64,000 nt of DNA. Origin: Pseudomonas sessilinigenes. Lineage in GTDB: Bacteria > Pseudomonadota > Gammaproteobacteria > Pseudomonadales > Pseudomonadaceae. The stretch covers positions 2,790,001 through 2,854,000 of the forward strand of contig NZ_CP027706.1 in assembly GCF_003850565.1 (NCBI RefSeq), in the 5' to 3' direction. The position numbers were made by a program, and so were the translations under genes. Under the pieces are notes generated by a model. It had not been told where the DNA came from, did not search any database, and saw nothing but the letters and a program-made list of their open reading frames with translations. Shown piece by piece: positions 54,909-63,977 of the stretch; position 1 is the first letter of the stretch, and each line of letters starts with the position of its first letter.

Positions 54909-55823
54909 TCAAGAGGCCCATTTTCTTTCCAGCCCGAGCTTCGTGAAGCGTTCGATCAGGAACTCGGTGAAAACCTTTACTTTGGCCGGCTGTAGGCGGC
55001 GGCTCTGATACGCGATATTGATCGTCAACGGTGGCAGTTCCCACTCTGACAGCACCGGGATCAGCCGGCCGGCGACGATGTCATCGTGAATGATGTACTG
55101 GGGCTGGATCAGGATACCCAACCCGGCTAGCGCCGCCGCCCGTATCACCTGGCCTTCATTGGCGTCGAGCACCGGGGTGATCCCGACTGCACAGGCTTGC
55201 TGGCGGCCTTTGAAATGCAGCACATAAGGGTCGTTGGCCAAGTTGTAGACCAGCATCTGGTGATGGGCCAGCTCTGCTGGCTCCTTCGGGCGGCCCTGGG
55301 CTGCGAGGTAGGCCGGTGAAGCGGCTAGCACACGGCGCATCTGCGCCAGGCGGCGCACGGTAATACCCGAATCTCCTTCGTACTCCCGGGTTCGTATGGC
55401 CACGTCGATACCCGCTTCGATAAAGCCGGGATAGCGGTTGGCGGTCGTGATCTGCACGGCAAGCTTGGGGAAGCGCCGCCTGAACTCCGGCAAGGCGGGC
55501 GCGAGGTGGTTCATGGCAAACGAGACGGAGCTCGTGACCCGTAGCACACCGCTTGGACTGGTGGCTGCCGAATTGACTGCGGCGTCGGCTTCGGCCATCT
55601 CGGCCAGCAAGGCGCTGCAGCACTGGTGGTAGCTGCGCCCAGCCTCGGTCAGCCACATCCTGCGGGTGGTGCGCTCCACCAGCCGAGCTCCCAGTCGCTC
55701 TTCCAGGCCACTCAAGTAGCGGCTGGCTGCGGCGTTGGATAGCCCTACCTTTTCAGCAGCCCTGGACAGGTTTCCCAGTTCCGCGACTTGCACGAAGAGT
55801 TCGATCTGCGTCCAGCGATCCAT
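54909..55823 (-). CDS. LysR family regulator of the hydroxyquinol operon
   Basis: A 304-residue protein, HTH MDRWTQIELFVQVAELGNLS...NAAASRYLSGLEERLGARL, then the ligand-binding half (VLRVTSSVSFAMNHLAPALP; GFIEAGIDVAIRTREY; VIRAAALAGLGILIQPQYI). It is divergent from the dioxygenase gene with 119 bases between. An inverted repeat TTTCCA-GTAGG-TGGAAA lies 12 bases before its start. It is the likely regulator of the operon. Confidence 0.9.
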   Translation of the reverse strand: MDRWTQIELFVQVAELGNLSRAAEKVGLSNAAASRYLSGLEERLGARLVERTTRRMWLTEAGRSYHQCCSALLAEMAEADAAVNSAATSPSGVLRVTSSVSFAMNHLAPALPEFRRRFPKLAVQITTANRYPGFIEAGIDVAIRTREYEGDSGITVRRLAQMRRVLAASPAYLAAQGRPKEPAELAHHQMLVYNLANDPYVLHFKGRQQACAVGITPVLDANEGQVIRAAALAGLGILIQPQYIIHDDIVAGRLIPVLSEWELPPLTINIAYQSRRLQPAKVKVFTEFLIERFTKLGLERKWAS

Positions 55824-55834
55824 ATCGACCTATT

Positions 55835-55851
55835 TTTCCAGTAGGTGGAAA
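55835..55851. promoter_or_regulatory. Candidate LysR binding site
   Basis: TTTCCA-GTAGG-TGGAAA has six-base perfect arms and lies in the divergent promoter region between the LysR gene and the dioxygenase gene. Spacing fits an operator of LysR type. Not proven. Confidence 0.5.
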
Positions 55852-55942
55852 TAAGATTTCTATTTTAAGCATTTTTCTTCCATTTCTAGTGCATCAGCAT
55901 GGCTCCATGGCACACAACAAGGCTGCGCCAGGAGATAACAAC

Positions 55943-56833
55943 GTGCGTAACATCAATGAAGACACCATCACCCAGGCGGTGATTGCGGCGATGGTCGACT
56001 GCAACAATCCGCGGCTGCTGACCATCATGACCAGCTTGGTGCAGCACCTGCATTCTTTCGCCCGCGAGGTGGCGCTGACCGAAGCGGAGTGGGAACAGGC
56101 GATTGGCTTTCTGACAGCGGTGGGCCACATCACCGATGACAAACGCCAGGAGTTCATCCTGCTGTCGGACACCCTGGGGCTGTCCACCCTGGTGACGGCG
56201 CAGAACAACGCCAAGCCTCCAGCCTGTACCGAGTCCACGGTGTTCGGTCCATTCTTCGTCGAGGGCGCGCCCGAACTGTCACTGGGGGCGGATATCGCTA
56301 ACGGCGCCTGTGGCGAACCTTGCTACGTGAGCGGCCAGGTGCGCGGGCTGGATGGCCAACCCGTGGCCGGTGCGTTGATAGATGTGTGGCAATCGGACGA
56401 GGATGGCCACTACGACGTGCAATTACCAACGGCTTGCGGTGAGCATGAGCACCGCGCAAGGGCTCGTCTGTGCACGGATGGCGAAGGACGCTTTCATTTC
56501 CGTTCCATCCTGGCGGTGCCTTATCCCATTCCGCACGATGGGCCGGTTGGCCGCATGCTGGAGGCCCTGGGGCGCCATCCTTGGCGACCCGCCCACCTGC
56601 ATTTCATGATCGTGGCGCCTGGCTACGAGCGGCTGATTACCCATGTCTTTCGTGATGGATGCACCTATCTGGATTCGGATGCCGTATTCGGTGTGCGCTC
56701 GACGCTAGTGGCCGATTGGGTTCGCCATGAGGCGGGCCCGGCGCCAGATGGCAAGCGCTCACCCGTGCCGTTCTACACCTTGCAGTACGACTTCGTGCTC
56801 AACACTGCCGCCGCGCAGGAGGATCGAGCGTGA
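55943..56833 (+). CDS. Intradiol dioxygenase, hydroxyquinol 1,2-dioxygenase type
   Basis: The start is set to the GTG at 55943, because AGGAGA lies seven bases before it; upstream in-frame starts lack one. The 296-residue product has a helical N-terminal dimerisation domain, the segment STVFGPFFVEGAP, LIDVWQSDEDGHYDVQ with the first iron Tyr, FRSILAVPYPIPHDGPVG with the second Tyr, and HPWRPAHLHFMIVAPG with both iron His. The fit is to hydroxyquinol rather than catechol dioxygenases by context: maleylacetate reductase follows. The product would be maleylacetate. Confidence 0.85.
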   Translation: MRNINEDTITQAVIAAMVDCNNPRLLTIMTSLVQHLHSFAREVALTEAEWEQAIGFLTAVGHITDDKRQEFILLSDTLGLSTLVTAQNNAKPPACTESTVFGPFFVEGAPELSLGADIANGACGEPCYVSGQVRGLDGQPVAGALIDVWQSDEDGHYDVQLPTACGEHEHRARARLCTDGEGRFHFRSILAVPYPIPHDGPVGRMLEALGRHPWRPAHLHFMIVAPGYERLITHVFRDGCTYLDSDAVFGVRSTLVADWVRHEAGPAPDGKRSPVPFYTLQYDFVLNTAAAQEDRA

Positions 56834-57132
56834 TTCGACACATCGTGATGTGGCGCCTTGCTGGCGAATCCAGTGAAGAGCAGAGGCTGGCCCGCGAGCA
56901 GGTCAAGTGCGCCTTCGAGGGGCTGCGAGGCCGTATACCTGGCTTATGCCAGATCGAGGTCGGTGTCGATCACAGTGCCGTGGACTACGCCTGCGACGTG
57001 GTGCTGGTGGCTGACTTCGAGTCCCAGCAAGCATTGGATGGCTATGCCACGCACCCCGAACATCTGCGTGTACGCCAGGAATTGGGTGCGTTGCGTACCA
57101 CTCGCCATCAGGTTGATTACCTGCGTTATTGA
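56830..57132 (+). CDS. Dabb family protein
   Basis: A 100-residue stress-responsive A/B barrel protein: MIRHIVMWRLAGESSEEQRL start, VDHSAVDYACDVVLVADFES, and THPEHLRVRQELG. GTG start overlaps the dioxygenase stop (GTGA). Dabb proteins are small dimeric barrels, some of which act as enzymes. Its job in the pathway is not known; a ring-chemistry or isomerase role is possible. Confidence 0.8.
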   Translation: MIRHIVMWRLAGESSEEQRLAREQVKCAFEGLRGRIPGLCQIEVGVDHSAVDYACDVVLVADFESQQALDGYATHPEHLRVRQELGALRTTRHQVDYLRY

Positions 57133-57146
57133 AATTTGGAGTCGTC

Positions 57147-58211
57147 ATGTCGCAATCATTTGTCTATCAGGCACTTCCAAGCCGTGTGGTGTTCGGTGCC
57201 GGCGCCCTTGGCCAGCTTGAGGCCGAACTGGACACGCTGGGCGCCCGGCGCGCGCTGGTGCTGTCCACCCCGGAGCAGCGTGCGGGCGCGCAGGCCATAG
57301 CCCAGCGCCTGGGCGCGCGCTCGGCAGGAGTCTTCGATCGTGCAGTGATGCACGTGCCCATCGAGACGGCCCGCGAGGCTCGCGAAGTGGCCCGCGAGCG
57401 CGATGCTGACTGTGCCATCGCCCTTGGCGGTGGCTCCACGATCGGCCTGGGCAAGGCCATCGCACTGGACAGCGGGCTACCGATTCTGGCGGTGCCGACC
57501 ACCTATGCCGGTAGCGAGATGACCCCCATCTATGGCATCACCCAAGACGGTGAAAAGCGCACCGGCACCGATGCAAGGGTGCTGCCCAGGACCGTGATCT
57601 ACGATCCGCAACTCACGCTCACGCTGCCGGTGGACATGTCCATTACCAGTGGCATCAACGCCATCGCCCATGCGGCGGAGGGGCTCTACGCCGCCAACGG
57701 CAACCCGGTGACCCGCCTGATGGCGCAAGAAGGCATTCGGGCATTGGCGGCTGGGCTGCCGGGTATTCGCGCCAACCCCCTGGATGTCGACGCTCGAAGC
57801 TCGGCGCTTTATGGCGCCTGGCTGTGCGGCACCGTGCTGGCCCACGGGGGCATGGCGTTGCACCACAAGTTGTGTCACACGCTCGGTGGCAGCTTCAACC
57901 TTCCACACGCTCACACCCACACCGTGGTGCTGCCTTATGTGTTGGGCTTCAACGCGCCCTTCGCTGAAGACGCCATGCGCAGTATGGCGCGGGCGCTGGG
58001 GACACCGGACAGTGCGGCGGCCGGTGCCTGGGATCTGGCCCACGCCAACGGCGCACCAACGTCGTTGCGGGAACTGGGTATGACCGAAGGCGATCTCGAG
58101 CGCGCTGCGGATATCGCCACGCAGCGGCCGTACTGGAATCCCCGCCCGGTGGACCGGGCAGCGGTCCGCGCTGTCCTGCAAGCCGCTTTCGACGGTGTCA
58201 GGCCGGCCTGA
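57147..58211 (+). CDS. Maleylacetate reductase
   Basis: A 354-residue iron-type alcohol dehydrogenase fold: nucleotide site IALGGGSTIGLGKAIAL, then VPTTYAGSEMTPIYG and the metal-binding region AIAHAAEGLYA, ALHHKLCHTLGGSFNLPHAH. The YAGSE-type segment and GGGST are typical of maleylacetate reductases, which reduce maleylacetate to 3-oxoadipate with NADH. ATG at 57147 follows GGAG. The 14-base gap to the Dabb gene indicates an operon. Confidence 0.9.
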   Translation: MSQSFVYQALPSRVVFGAGALGQLEAELDTLGARRALVLSTPEQRAGAQAIAQRLGARSAGVFDRAVMHVPIETAREAREVARERDADCAIALGGGSTIGLGKAIALDSGLPILAVPTTYAGSEMTPIYGITQDGEKRTGTDARVLPRTVIYDPQLTLTLPVDMSITSGINAIAHAAEGLYAANGNPVTRLMAQEGIRALAAGLPGIRANPLDVDARSSALYGAWLCGTVLAHGGMALHHKLCHTLGGSFNLPHAHTHTVVLPYVLGFNAPFAEDAMRSMARALGTPDSAAAGAWDLAHANGAPTSLRELGMTEGDLERAADIATQRPYWNPRPVDRAAVRAVLQAAFDGVRPA

Positions 58212-58272
58212 TTCCGGTTGTACCTGTCTGGCGTGACCTGTTGCGCCAGCGCCCAGTTAAAGGAGAAAAATA

Positions 58273-59934
58273 ATGTCACAACAACAAAACTCCACACCGG
58301 CTGTAGATGCTCACTACGACGTGGCTGTGATCGGCTACGGCCCCACCGGCCTGGTGGCCGCTTCGCTGCTAGGCCAGGCCGGCTACAAGGTGGTCGTGGT
58401 GGAGCGCTGGCCCAGCATGTACGGGCTACCGCGACTGACCCATATCGATGGCGAAGTGGCGCGTATCGTCCAGGCGTGTGGCGATGTCGACCAGGCCATG
58501 CGTGACTCGCTGCCGCTGCATACCTACCACTACGTCAATGCCGAGGGCGAATTGCTGTTGGAGTTGCACTGGAAGGGCAAGCAGTGCGGCTACATGGCAC
58601 ACAACTCCATCTACCAGCCCGATATCGAGGATGCGATCCATGGTCGCGTTGCCACCTTGGCCAATGTCCATCTGTTTCGTGGCTGGGAAGCTGTCGCCCT
58701 GGAGCAAAGCGCAGATCGTGTGGTCTGCACCATTCAACCCACCGACAGCAGCAAGAACACTGCCCAGATTGCCGAAGCGCCGCGTCAGCTGACGGCTCGC
58801 TACCTGCTGGGCGCCGACGGCGCCAACAGCTTTGTGCGCACGGCTTCGGATATCGAGCGCAACGACTATGGCCACAAGCACCGTTGGTTGAACCTGGACT
58901 CGGAGAACCTGTCGGAGGCGGCCGCGCGCTTCAAGCTGCTGACCATTTTTTGTGACCCGGCCCGCGGCCACATGTACATGCCCATCGGCGACAACCGAAC
59001 ACGCTTCGAAGTGCGCCTGCTGGAGGGGGAGAACATCGAGGATTGGGAAGACCCGGCACGAGGGTGGCGCTGGCTGGAGGAGAAGTACGGCGTTGGCCCG
59101 AAGGATTTCAAGTTCCTGCGCAATGTGGTCTACACCTTCCAGACCCGCATGGCCGAACGTTGGCGCAAAGGCCGTGTGCTGCTGGGCGGGGATGCTGCCC
59201 ACGCCATGATGCCCTATATGGGGCAGGGGGCCTGCTCCGGCATGCGCGACGGTATCAATCTGGCCTGGAAGCTGGACCTGGTGCTCAGTGGCCGTGCCTC
59301 GGCTGCACTGCTGGATAGCTACGAAGCGGAGCGCCGCCCGCATGCCCAGGGAATCATGGAGATGTCGCTGTTCCTCGGCCAGGTGACCAACGAGGATGAT
59401 CCCAAGAAAGCCGCTGCACGTGACGAAGCCTTCCGCAGCGGCAGCATGCCACCGATGCCGGCGTTTCCAAGGTTGGAACACGGTGTGATACACCGCGAGG
59501 CCGATGGCGGCTTGCTGCCTTCCTCCGGCCTGCCGGGGCCACAGTCGCGAGTGCGATGCGCTGGTATCGAGGGCCGGCTGGACGATGTGGTCGGCCATGG
59601 CTTCTTGCTGGTGGCACAACAAGACCCGAGGCCATTCCTGGGCTCCGGCCAGCAAGCTTTCTTGACCCAGCTCGGCTGCCGGATCGTGGTGCTGGGCCAG
59701 GACGAGCAGGTACCTGGCGCTGTCATCGAGCTGGATGGGGAGATGTCCGGCTTCATGGCGGCGCAGGGTATCCAGGCCTATATCGCCCGCCCGGATTTCG
59801 CCATCTTCGGCTCAGTTTCGCGCCTGGAGGCGCTGGCGCCCCTGGTCGATGACTTGCGTTTGAAACTGCATTGGCTTGAGGAAAGGGGCCGTAACGGCAC
59901 TCGAACAGACCAGCCCACGGAGCAAACCGCATGA
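58273..59934 (+). CDS. FAD-dependent aromatic hydroxylase
   Basis: A 553-residue protein of the MhpA/PheA class: dinucleotide motif VIGYGPTGLVAASLLGQAG, DG motif LLGADGANSFVRTA, and GD motif VLLGGDAAHAMMPYMGQGA followed by GMRDGINLAWKL. The ATG at 58273 is preceded by AAAGGAGAAA. It should hydroxylate a phenolic ring with NAD(P)H and O2, here plausibly resorcinol to hydroxyquinol. The substrate is inferred from the neighbours. Confidence 0.88.
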   Translation: MSQQQNSTPAVDAHYDVAVIGYGPTGLVAASLLGQAGYKVVVVERWPSMYGLPRLTHIDGEVARIVQACGDVDQAMRDSLPLHTYHYVNAEGELLLELHWKGKQCGYMAHNSIYQPDIEDAIHGRVATLANVHLFRGWEAVALEQSADRVVCTIQPTDSSKNTAQIAEAPRQLTARYLLGADGANSFVRTASDIERNDYGHKHRWLNLDSENLSEAAARFKLLTIFCDPARGHMYMPIGDNRTRFEVRLLEGENIEDWEDPARGWRWLEEKYGVGPKDFKFLRNVVYTFQTRMAERWRKGRVLLGGDAAHAMMPYMGQGACSGMRDGINLAWKLDLVLSGRASAALLDSYEAERRPHAQGIMEMSLFLGQVTNEDDPKKAAARDEAFRSGSMPPMPAFPRLEHGVIHREADGGLLPSSGLPGPQSRVRCAGIEGRLDDVVGHGFLLVAQQDPRPFLGSGQQAFLTQLGCRIVVLGQDEQVPGAVIELDGEMSGFMAAQGIQAYIARPDFAIFGSVSRLEALAPLVDDLRLKLHWLEERGRNGTRTDQPTEQTA

Positions 59935-61010
59935 CACAGACCCTCTCTTCCGCCACGCTGGCCTTCCAGCGCGCAATGCCCATGACCCGGCTGCTGGATT
60001 GCGGCATGGATTTCGCCGATGCCCAAGCCTTGTTCCACCGCACCAGTGCCGGGGAGGAATGGGACCTGGTGGCTGAAGCACTGGCGCAATCTCAGCTGAA
60101 GCGCGCAGCGCAGGCGGCCGATGCCGGCTGCCACGTGACCGCGACCCAAGCGCAGGCCGCCGCTCTGGCCGACTTGCTGTTTGCGCAGATGGCCTTCAAT
60201 CACGACAACCCTCGCAAGCGAGCCCTCTATGGCCAGTTGGTGGCTGCGACACGGCAGTTGTGCGAATGGTCCGAAGGTCGTATGGCTCGTGTCGAGCTGC
60301 CGTTTGCCCAAGGCCAACTGGTCGGTTGGCTGGTGCGGCCGCAGGTTGTGCCGGCGCGAGGCACGGTGCTGGTGTTCGGCGGGCAAAGCGGCTGGGGCAT
60401 GGCTTATCTGCCCATCGCCCGCGCACTCGCCCGGCGCGGTCTGGCCACCTTGCTGGCCGAGGGGCCCGGCCAGGGTGAGACACGCATCAGCCAGGGCATT
60501 CTCGTCGATGTGGATATGGAGGCGGCGTACAGCCGGTTCATCGACTTCATCACGAGCGACACTACCCTCGGCGCCCCCGGCATCTGGGGCAACAGCGTGG
60601 GCGGGTTATGGGCTGCCCGCACGGCGGCGGCCGATGCGCGGATCCGTGCTTGCTGCGTCAACGGCGGCCTGGCAGCCCCGGTGTTGTTGCCTTTTCGTAC
60701 TTTTGTCGAGCAGGCCGGTGCCATGCTGGGCACCGACGATGAGGCGGCCATTGGCGAGAACTTCAAGCGCATGAGCTTGCATCCGGAGCGCCATCGCATC
60801 GCTTGTCCACTGCTGGTGCTGCATGGTGGAGCCGATCCTTTGGTGAAGCCGCAGGATTTCCAGCCTTTCCTGGATGCGGCGGATAGCGCCGATACCACAT
60901 TGCGCGTCTGGGAGGATGGCGAGCACACGCTGTATAACCATGCGTGCGAGCGCACCGCCTTCGTGGCGGACTGGTTTGCCCAGCGCCTTGGTGTCGAGCC
61001 CAACGGGTGA
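59931..61010 (+). CDS. Alpha/beta hydrolase of the aromatic operon
   Basis: A 359-residue protein with a helical N-terminal region (~1-110) and a hydrolase fold: VLVFGGQSGWGMAYLPIARA, GPGQGETRI, nucleophile GIWGNSVGGLWAA, acid in VLHGGADPLV and His in WEDGEHTLYNHA. The long N-terminal helical part is like 2,6-dihydropseudooxynicotine hydrolase, a C-C bond hydrolase acting on acyl-dihydroxy aromatics. Its ATG overlaps the hydroxylase stop (ATGA). It may deacylate an acyl-resorcinol-type substrate; this is inference. Confidence 0.8.
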   Translation: MTQTLSSATLAFQRAMPMTRLLDCGMDFADAQALFHRTSAGEEWDLVAEALAQSQLKRAAQAADAGCHVTATQAQAAALADLLFAQMAFNHDNPRKRALYGQLVAATRQLCEWSEGRMARVELPFAQGQLVGWLVRPQVVPARGTVLVFGGQSGWGMAYLPIARALARRGLATLLAEGPGQGETRISQGILVDVDMEAAYSRFIDFITSDTTLGAPGIWGNSVGGLWAARTAAADARIRACCVNGGLAAPVLLPFRTFVEQAGAMLGTDDEAAIGENFKRMSLHPERHRIACPLLVLHGGADPLVKPQDFQPFLDAADSADTTLRVWEDGEHTLYNHACERTAFVADWFAQRLGVEPNG

Positions 61011-61242
61011 GCTAACGGCGATTAGATTACAGGCAGTGCCAGTGCGCTCTGATCTCGCCCTCCAGGCACAGGGCGCGTTCCCGCAGGGAGAGGGGAGGCC
61101 CCGGGGTTCTCCAGCGACAACACGCAGAGCTGCCAGGCTGCACAGCATCAAGATGAAAACCCCAGGTGCGGTTCTGGCCGCCCTGGCGATTGTGGAGTGA
61201 TCTGCCGCTCTTAAACTCGCCGTGCCCTGCGATGATCCCCCC

Positions 61243-61869
61243 TCAAAACGTCGGCGGCGTAATCACCCACAACACCACCGCATCCTCCTCCCCAGGGTTC
61301 CCATACTTATGCGGCTCCTGGCTGGAGAACCTGAAGCTGTCCCCCTCGCTCAGCTGGAAATAGCGCTCGCCCACCCACAGCTCGAAGCTCCCCGACAGCA
61401 CATACCCGGCTTCCTCGCCCTCATGGCTGTAGCTCTCCTTGCTGTAGGTGCCCGGGGGAAAGCGTGAGTGCAAGAATTCCAGTTGCTGGGTCGGTTGCGG
61501 GGTCAGCAGTTGGTCGACGATGCCGTTTTCGTAGTTCACCTGCAGCCGCTGTTTCTTGCGCACCACGTAGCCCTGGTCTTCGGGGGCCGTCTGGGTTTCG
61601 CTGGCGAAGAACCACTGGATGGTCACGCCCAGGCTGCGGGCGATGTTGAACAGGGCGGGGATGGAGGGGTAGGCGAGGTTGCGTTCCAGCTGGCTGATGT
61701 AGCCGGCGGTGAGTTCGCTCTGCTGGGCCAGTTCGCTCAGGGTCAGGCCGCGGCGTTTGCGCAGGCCGCGGATGCGCGTGCCAAGGAACTGCGGGCCGCC
61801 GGGGGCCTGGTGGTCGCCGCCGGGCTCGGGCAGGTGGCTCGCGGGCGGCGTCTTGCTGCTTTGGGTCAT
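61243..61869 (-). CDS. XRE-cupin transcriptional regulator
   Basis: The product of 208 residues has an N-terminal XRE HTH (RIRGLRKRRGLTLSELAQQ, LTAGYISQLERNLAYPSIP) and a C-terminal cupin (SHEGEEAGYVLSGSFELWVG, GDSFRFSSQEPHKYGNPG). This is the PuuR/SutR-type layout. ATG at 61869 follows GGAG. It lies 73 bases after the flavoprotein gene on the same strand and may control it. Ligand unknown. Confidence 0.88.
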   Translation of the reverse strand: MTQSSKTPPASHLPEPGGDHQAPGGPQFLGTRIRGLRKRRGLTLSELAQQSELTAGYISQLERNLAYPSIPALFNIARSLGVTIQWFFASETQTAPEDQGYVVRKKQRLQVNYENGIVDQLLTPQPTQQLEFLHSRFPPGTYSKESYSHEGEEAGYVLSGSFELWVGERYFQLSEGDSFRFSSQEPHKYGNPGEEDAVVLWVITPPTF

Positions 61870-61942
61870 GGCGGGCTCCAGGCTTGGAAGGCGGGCGCGT
61901 CCGAGCACCCGTCCTGCAAAAGCCCTGGAGTATAAAGCAGCC

Positions 61943-63895
61943 TCAAAGCGCCCAGGCGACTTTCAAGCCTTCATGGATGGCTTCTTCGACGGTGCGCGGG
62001 GCCAGGCAGTCGCCGATGCGCTGGAAGGCCACCAGGCCCTTGAGTTGCTCACCCAGGTCGTCCACCGGCTGGTGGCCCTGGCACAGCACCAGGCTGTCGA
62101 CGTTTTCCAGCAGCATCGGCTCGCCGCTGGCGGTGTGCTGCAGGTACACGGTGTTGTCGTCGCAGCCGTAGAGGCGGGCGTAGGGGATGATCGGCAGCCC
62201 CAGCTTGTGTAGTTCCCCGGCCAGTTGGTCGCGCACGTACAGCGGCAGGCTTTCGCCGCAGTGAGTGCCGTTGACCGCCAGTTGCACCTGGTGCCCGGCG
62301 CGCAGCAGGCGCTCGGCGATGCCCGGGCCGATCCAGTCGCAGCGCCAGTCGGCCACCACCACCGAGCGCCCGAGCTGGACCTCGTCGCGCAGCACTTGCC
62401 AGGCGTCCACCACTTGCAGCTCGCCGGCGCGCTCGAAATGGGGCCAGTAGGGGCGGGCGCCGGTGGCGATGATCACGTGGTCGGGCTGTTCGCGCTCCAC
62501 CAGGGCGCGATCGACCCGGGTGTTGCGCACCACCTCGACCCCGGCCAGTTGCATTTCCCGTTGCAGGTTGGTGCTGGCGCCGCCGAATTCGCTGCGCCGG
62601 GGCAGCAGTTGCGCCAGCAGCACCTGGCCACCGAGCTGGGAGCCGGCTTCGTAGAGGGTCACCTGGTGGCCGCGCTGGGCGGCGACGGCGGCGGCCTTCA
62701 TGCCCGCCGGGCCACCGCCCACCACCAGGATGCGCTTGCGCTGTTGGGCCGGCCGAGCCTGGGCGTACAGCAGTTCGCGGCCGGTTTCCGGGTGCTGGAT
62801 GCAAGAGATCGGCAGGCCCTTGTGGAAGTGGCCGATGCACGCCTGGTTGCAGGCGATGCAGGCGCGCACGTCATCGACCCGGCCGCTGTCGCTCTTGTTG
62901 GGCATTTGCGGGTCGCAGATCAGCGCCCGGGTCATGCCGCACACGTCGGCCTGGCCTTTGGCGAGAATGGCCTCGGCTTCCTGGGGTTGGTTGATGCGCC
63001 CGGTGACGAACAGCGGGATCTGCAGCGCGGCCTTGAAGGTCCCGGCTTCGCGGGCCAGGTAAGCCGCTTCAACCGCCATGGGCGGGACGATGTGCACGGC
63101 GCCGCCGAGGGAGGCCGAGGTGCCGGCGACGATATGCAGGTAGTCCAGCTGGTCTTGCAGTTGTTGGGCGGCGGCCAGGGACTCGTCCTCGGTCAGGCCC
63201 TCGGGGTCGCGTTCGTCGGCGCTGATGCGCAGGCCGATGATGAAGTCGTCGGCGGTGCTGGCGCGCATGGCCGCCAGCACCTCGCGGATAAAGCGCAGGC
63301 GCTGCTCCAGCTCGCCGTTGTAGCCGTCGCTGCGGTGGTTGACCCGCGGGTTGAGGAATTGCGCTGGCAGGTAGCCGTGGCTGGCCACCAGCTCCACGCC
63401 ATCCAGGCCGGCCTGGTGCAGGCGCCGGGCAGCGTCGGCGTAACCCTGGATGATCGCGTCGATCATCTCCTGGTCCAGGGCCCGGGGCATGACCCGGAAG
63501 CGCTCGTTGGGCACGCCCGAGGGGGCATAGGCCACCGCCAGCAGGCCGTCGGCGGACTCCATGATCTCGCGCCCCGGATGAAACACCTGGGACAGCACCA
63601 GCGTGCCGTGGGCATGGCAGGTCTCGGCCAGGCGCCGGTAGCCGTCGATGCAGGCATCGTCGGTGGCCATCAGCACATGGCTGGTGTAGCGCGCACTGTC
63701 GTGGACCCCGGCCACCTGCAACACGATCAGCCCAACCCCGCCTTCGGCCCGGGCCCGGTGGTAGGCGATCAACTGCTCGTTGACCAGGTTGTCGGTGGGC
63801 ATCGAGGTGTCGTGGCCGCTGGACATGATGCGGTTCTTCAGGTGCTTGCCACGGATCTGCAACGGCGCGAAGAGGTGCGGGAAGGCGGTGGTCAT
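61943..63895 (-). CDS. Old yellow enzyme-type Fe-S flavoprotein (DgcA/TMADH-like)
   Basis: The 650-residue product has an N-terminal TIM barrel (FAPLQIRGKHLKNRIMSSGH; GVELVASHGYLPAQFLNP), a 4Fe-4S site (CIACNQACIGHFHKGLPISC) and C-terminal nucleotide-binding domains (KRILVVGGGPAGMKAAAVAA; HVIIATGARPYWP). This is the layout of dimethylglycine/trimethylamine dehydrogenase and dienoyl-CoA reductase relatives. It likely demethylates or dehydrogenates an N-methylated amine. The XRE-cupin regulator follows on the same strand. Confidence 0.85.
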   Translation of the reverse strand: MTTAFPHLFAPLQIRGKHLKNRIMSSGHDTSMPTDNLVNEQLIAYHRARAEGGVGLIVLQVAGVHDSARYTSHVLMATDDACIDGYRRLAETCHAHGTLVLSQVFHPGREIMESADGLLAVAYAPSGVPNERFRVMPRALDQEMIDAIIQGYADAARRLHQAGLDGVELVASHGYLPAQFLNPRVNHRSDGYNGELEQRLRFIREVLAAMRASTADDFIIGLRISADERDPEGLTEDESLAAAQQLQDQLDYLHIVAGTSASLGGAVHIVPPMAVEAAYLAREAGTFKAALQIPLFVTGRINQPQEAEAILAKGQADVCGMTRALICDPQMPNKSDSGRVDDVRACIACNQACIGHFHKGLPISCIQHPETGRELLYAQARPAQQRKRILVVGGGPAGMKAAAVAAQRGHQVTLYEAGSQLGGQVLLAQLLPRRSEFGGASTNLQREMQLAGVEVVRNTRVDRALVEREQPDHVIIATGARPYWPHFERAGELQVVDAWQVLRDEVQLGRSVVVADWRCDWIGPGIAERLLRAGHQVQLAVNGTHCGESLPLYVRDQLAGELHKLGLPIIPYARLYGCDDNTVYLQHTASGEPMLLENVDSLVLCQGHQPVDDLGEQLKGLVAFQRIGDCLAPRTVEEAIHEGLKVAWAL

Positions 63896-63962
63896 GGCGC
63901 GGGCTCCAGGCTGGCCAAGGGCAGGGTGATGCCTTGGCGTTGTTATTGTTTTCCTATAAAAA

Positions 63963-63977
63963 TTTACCGGTAGTAAA
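63963..63977. promoter_or_regulatory. Inverted repeat upstream of the flavoprotein gene
   Basis: TTTAC-CGGTA-GTAAA, five-base arms in an AT-rich tract, 68 bases before the flavoprotein start. It could be the site for the XRE-cupin regulator. Short, so of low certainty. Confidence 0.4.

Noticed and set aside
62225..63973. A 580-codon plus-strand frame opposite the flavoprotein gene
   Set aside because: The minus-strand product has complete OYE, Fe-S and nucleotide motifs; the antisense translation is low-complexity Gly/Ala/Val.
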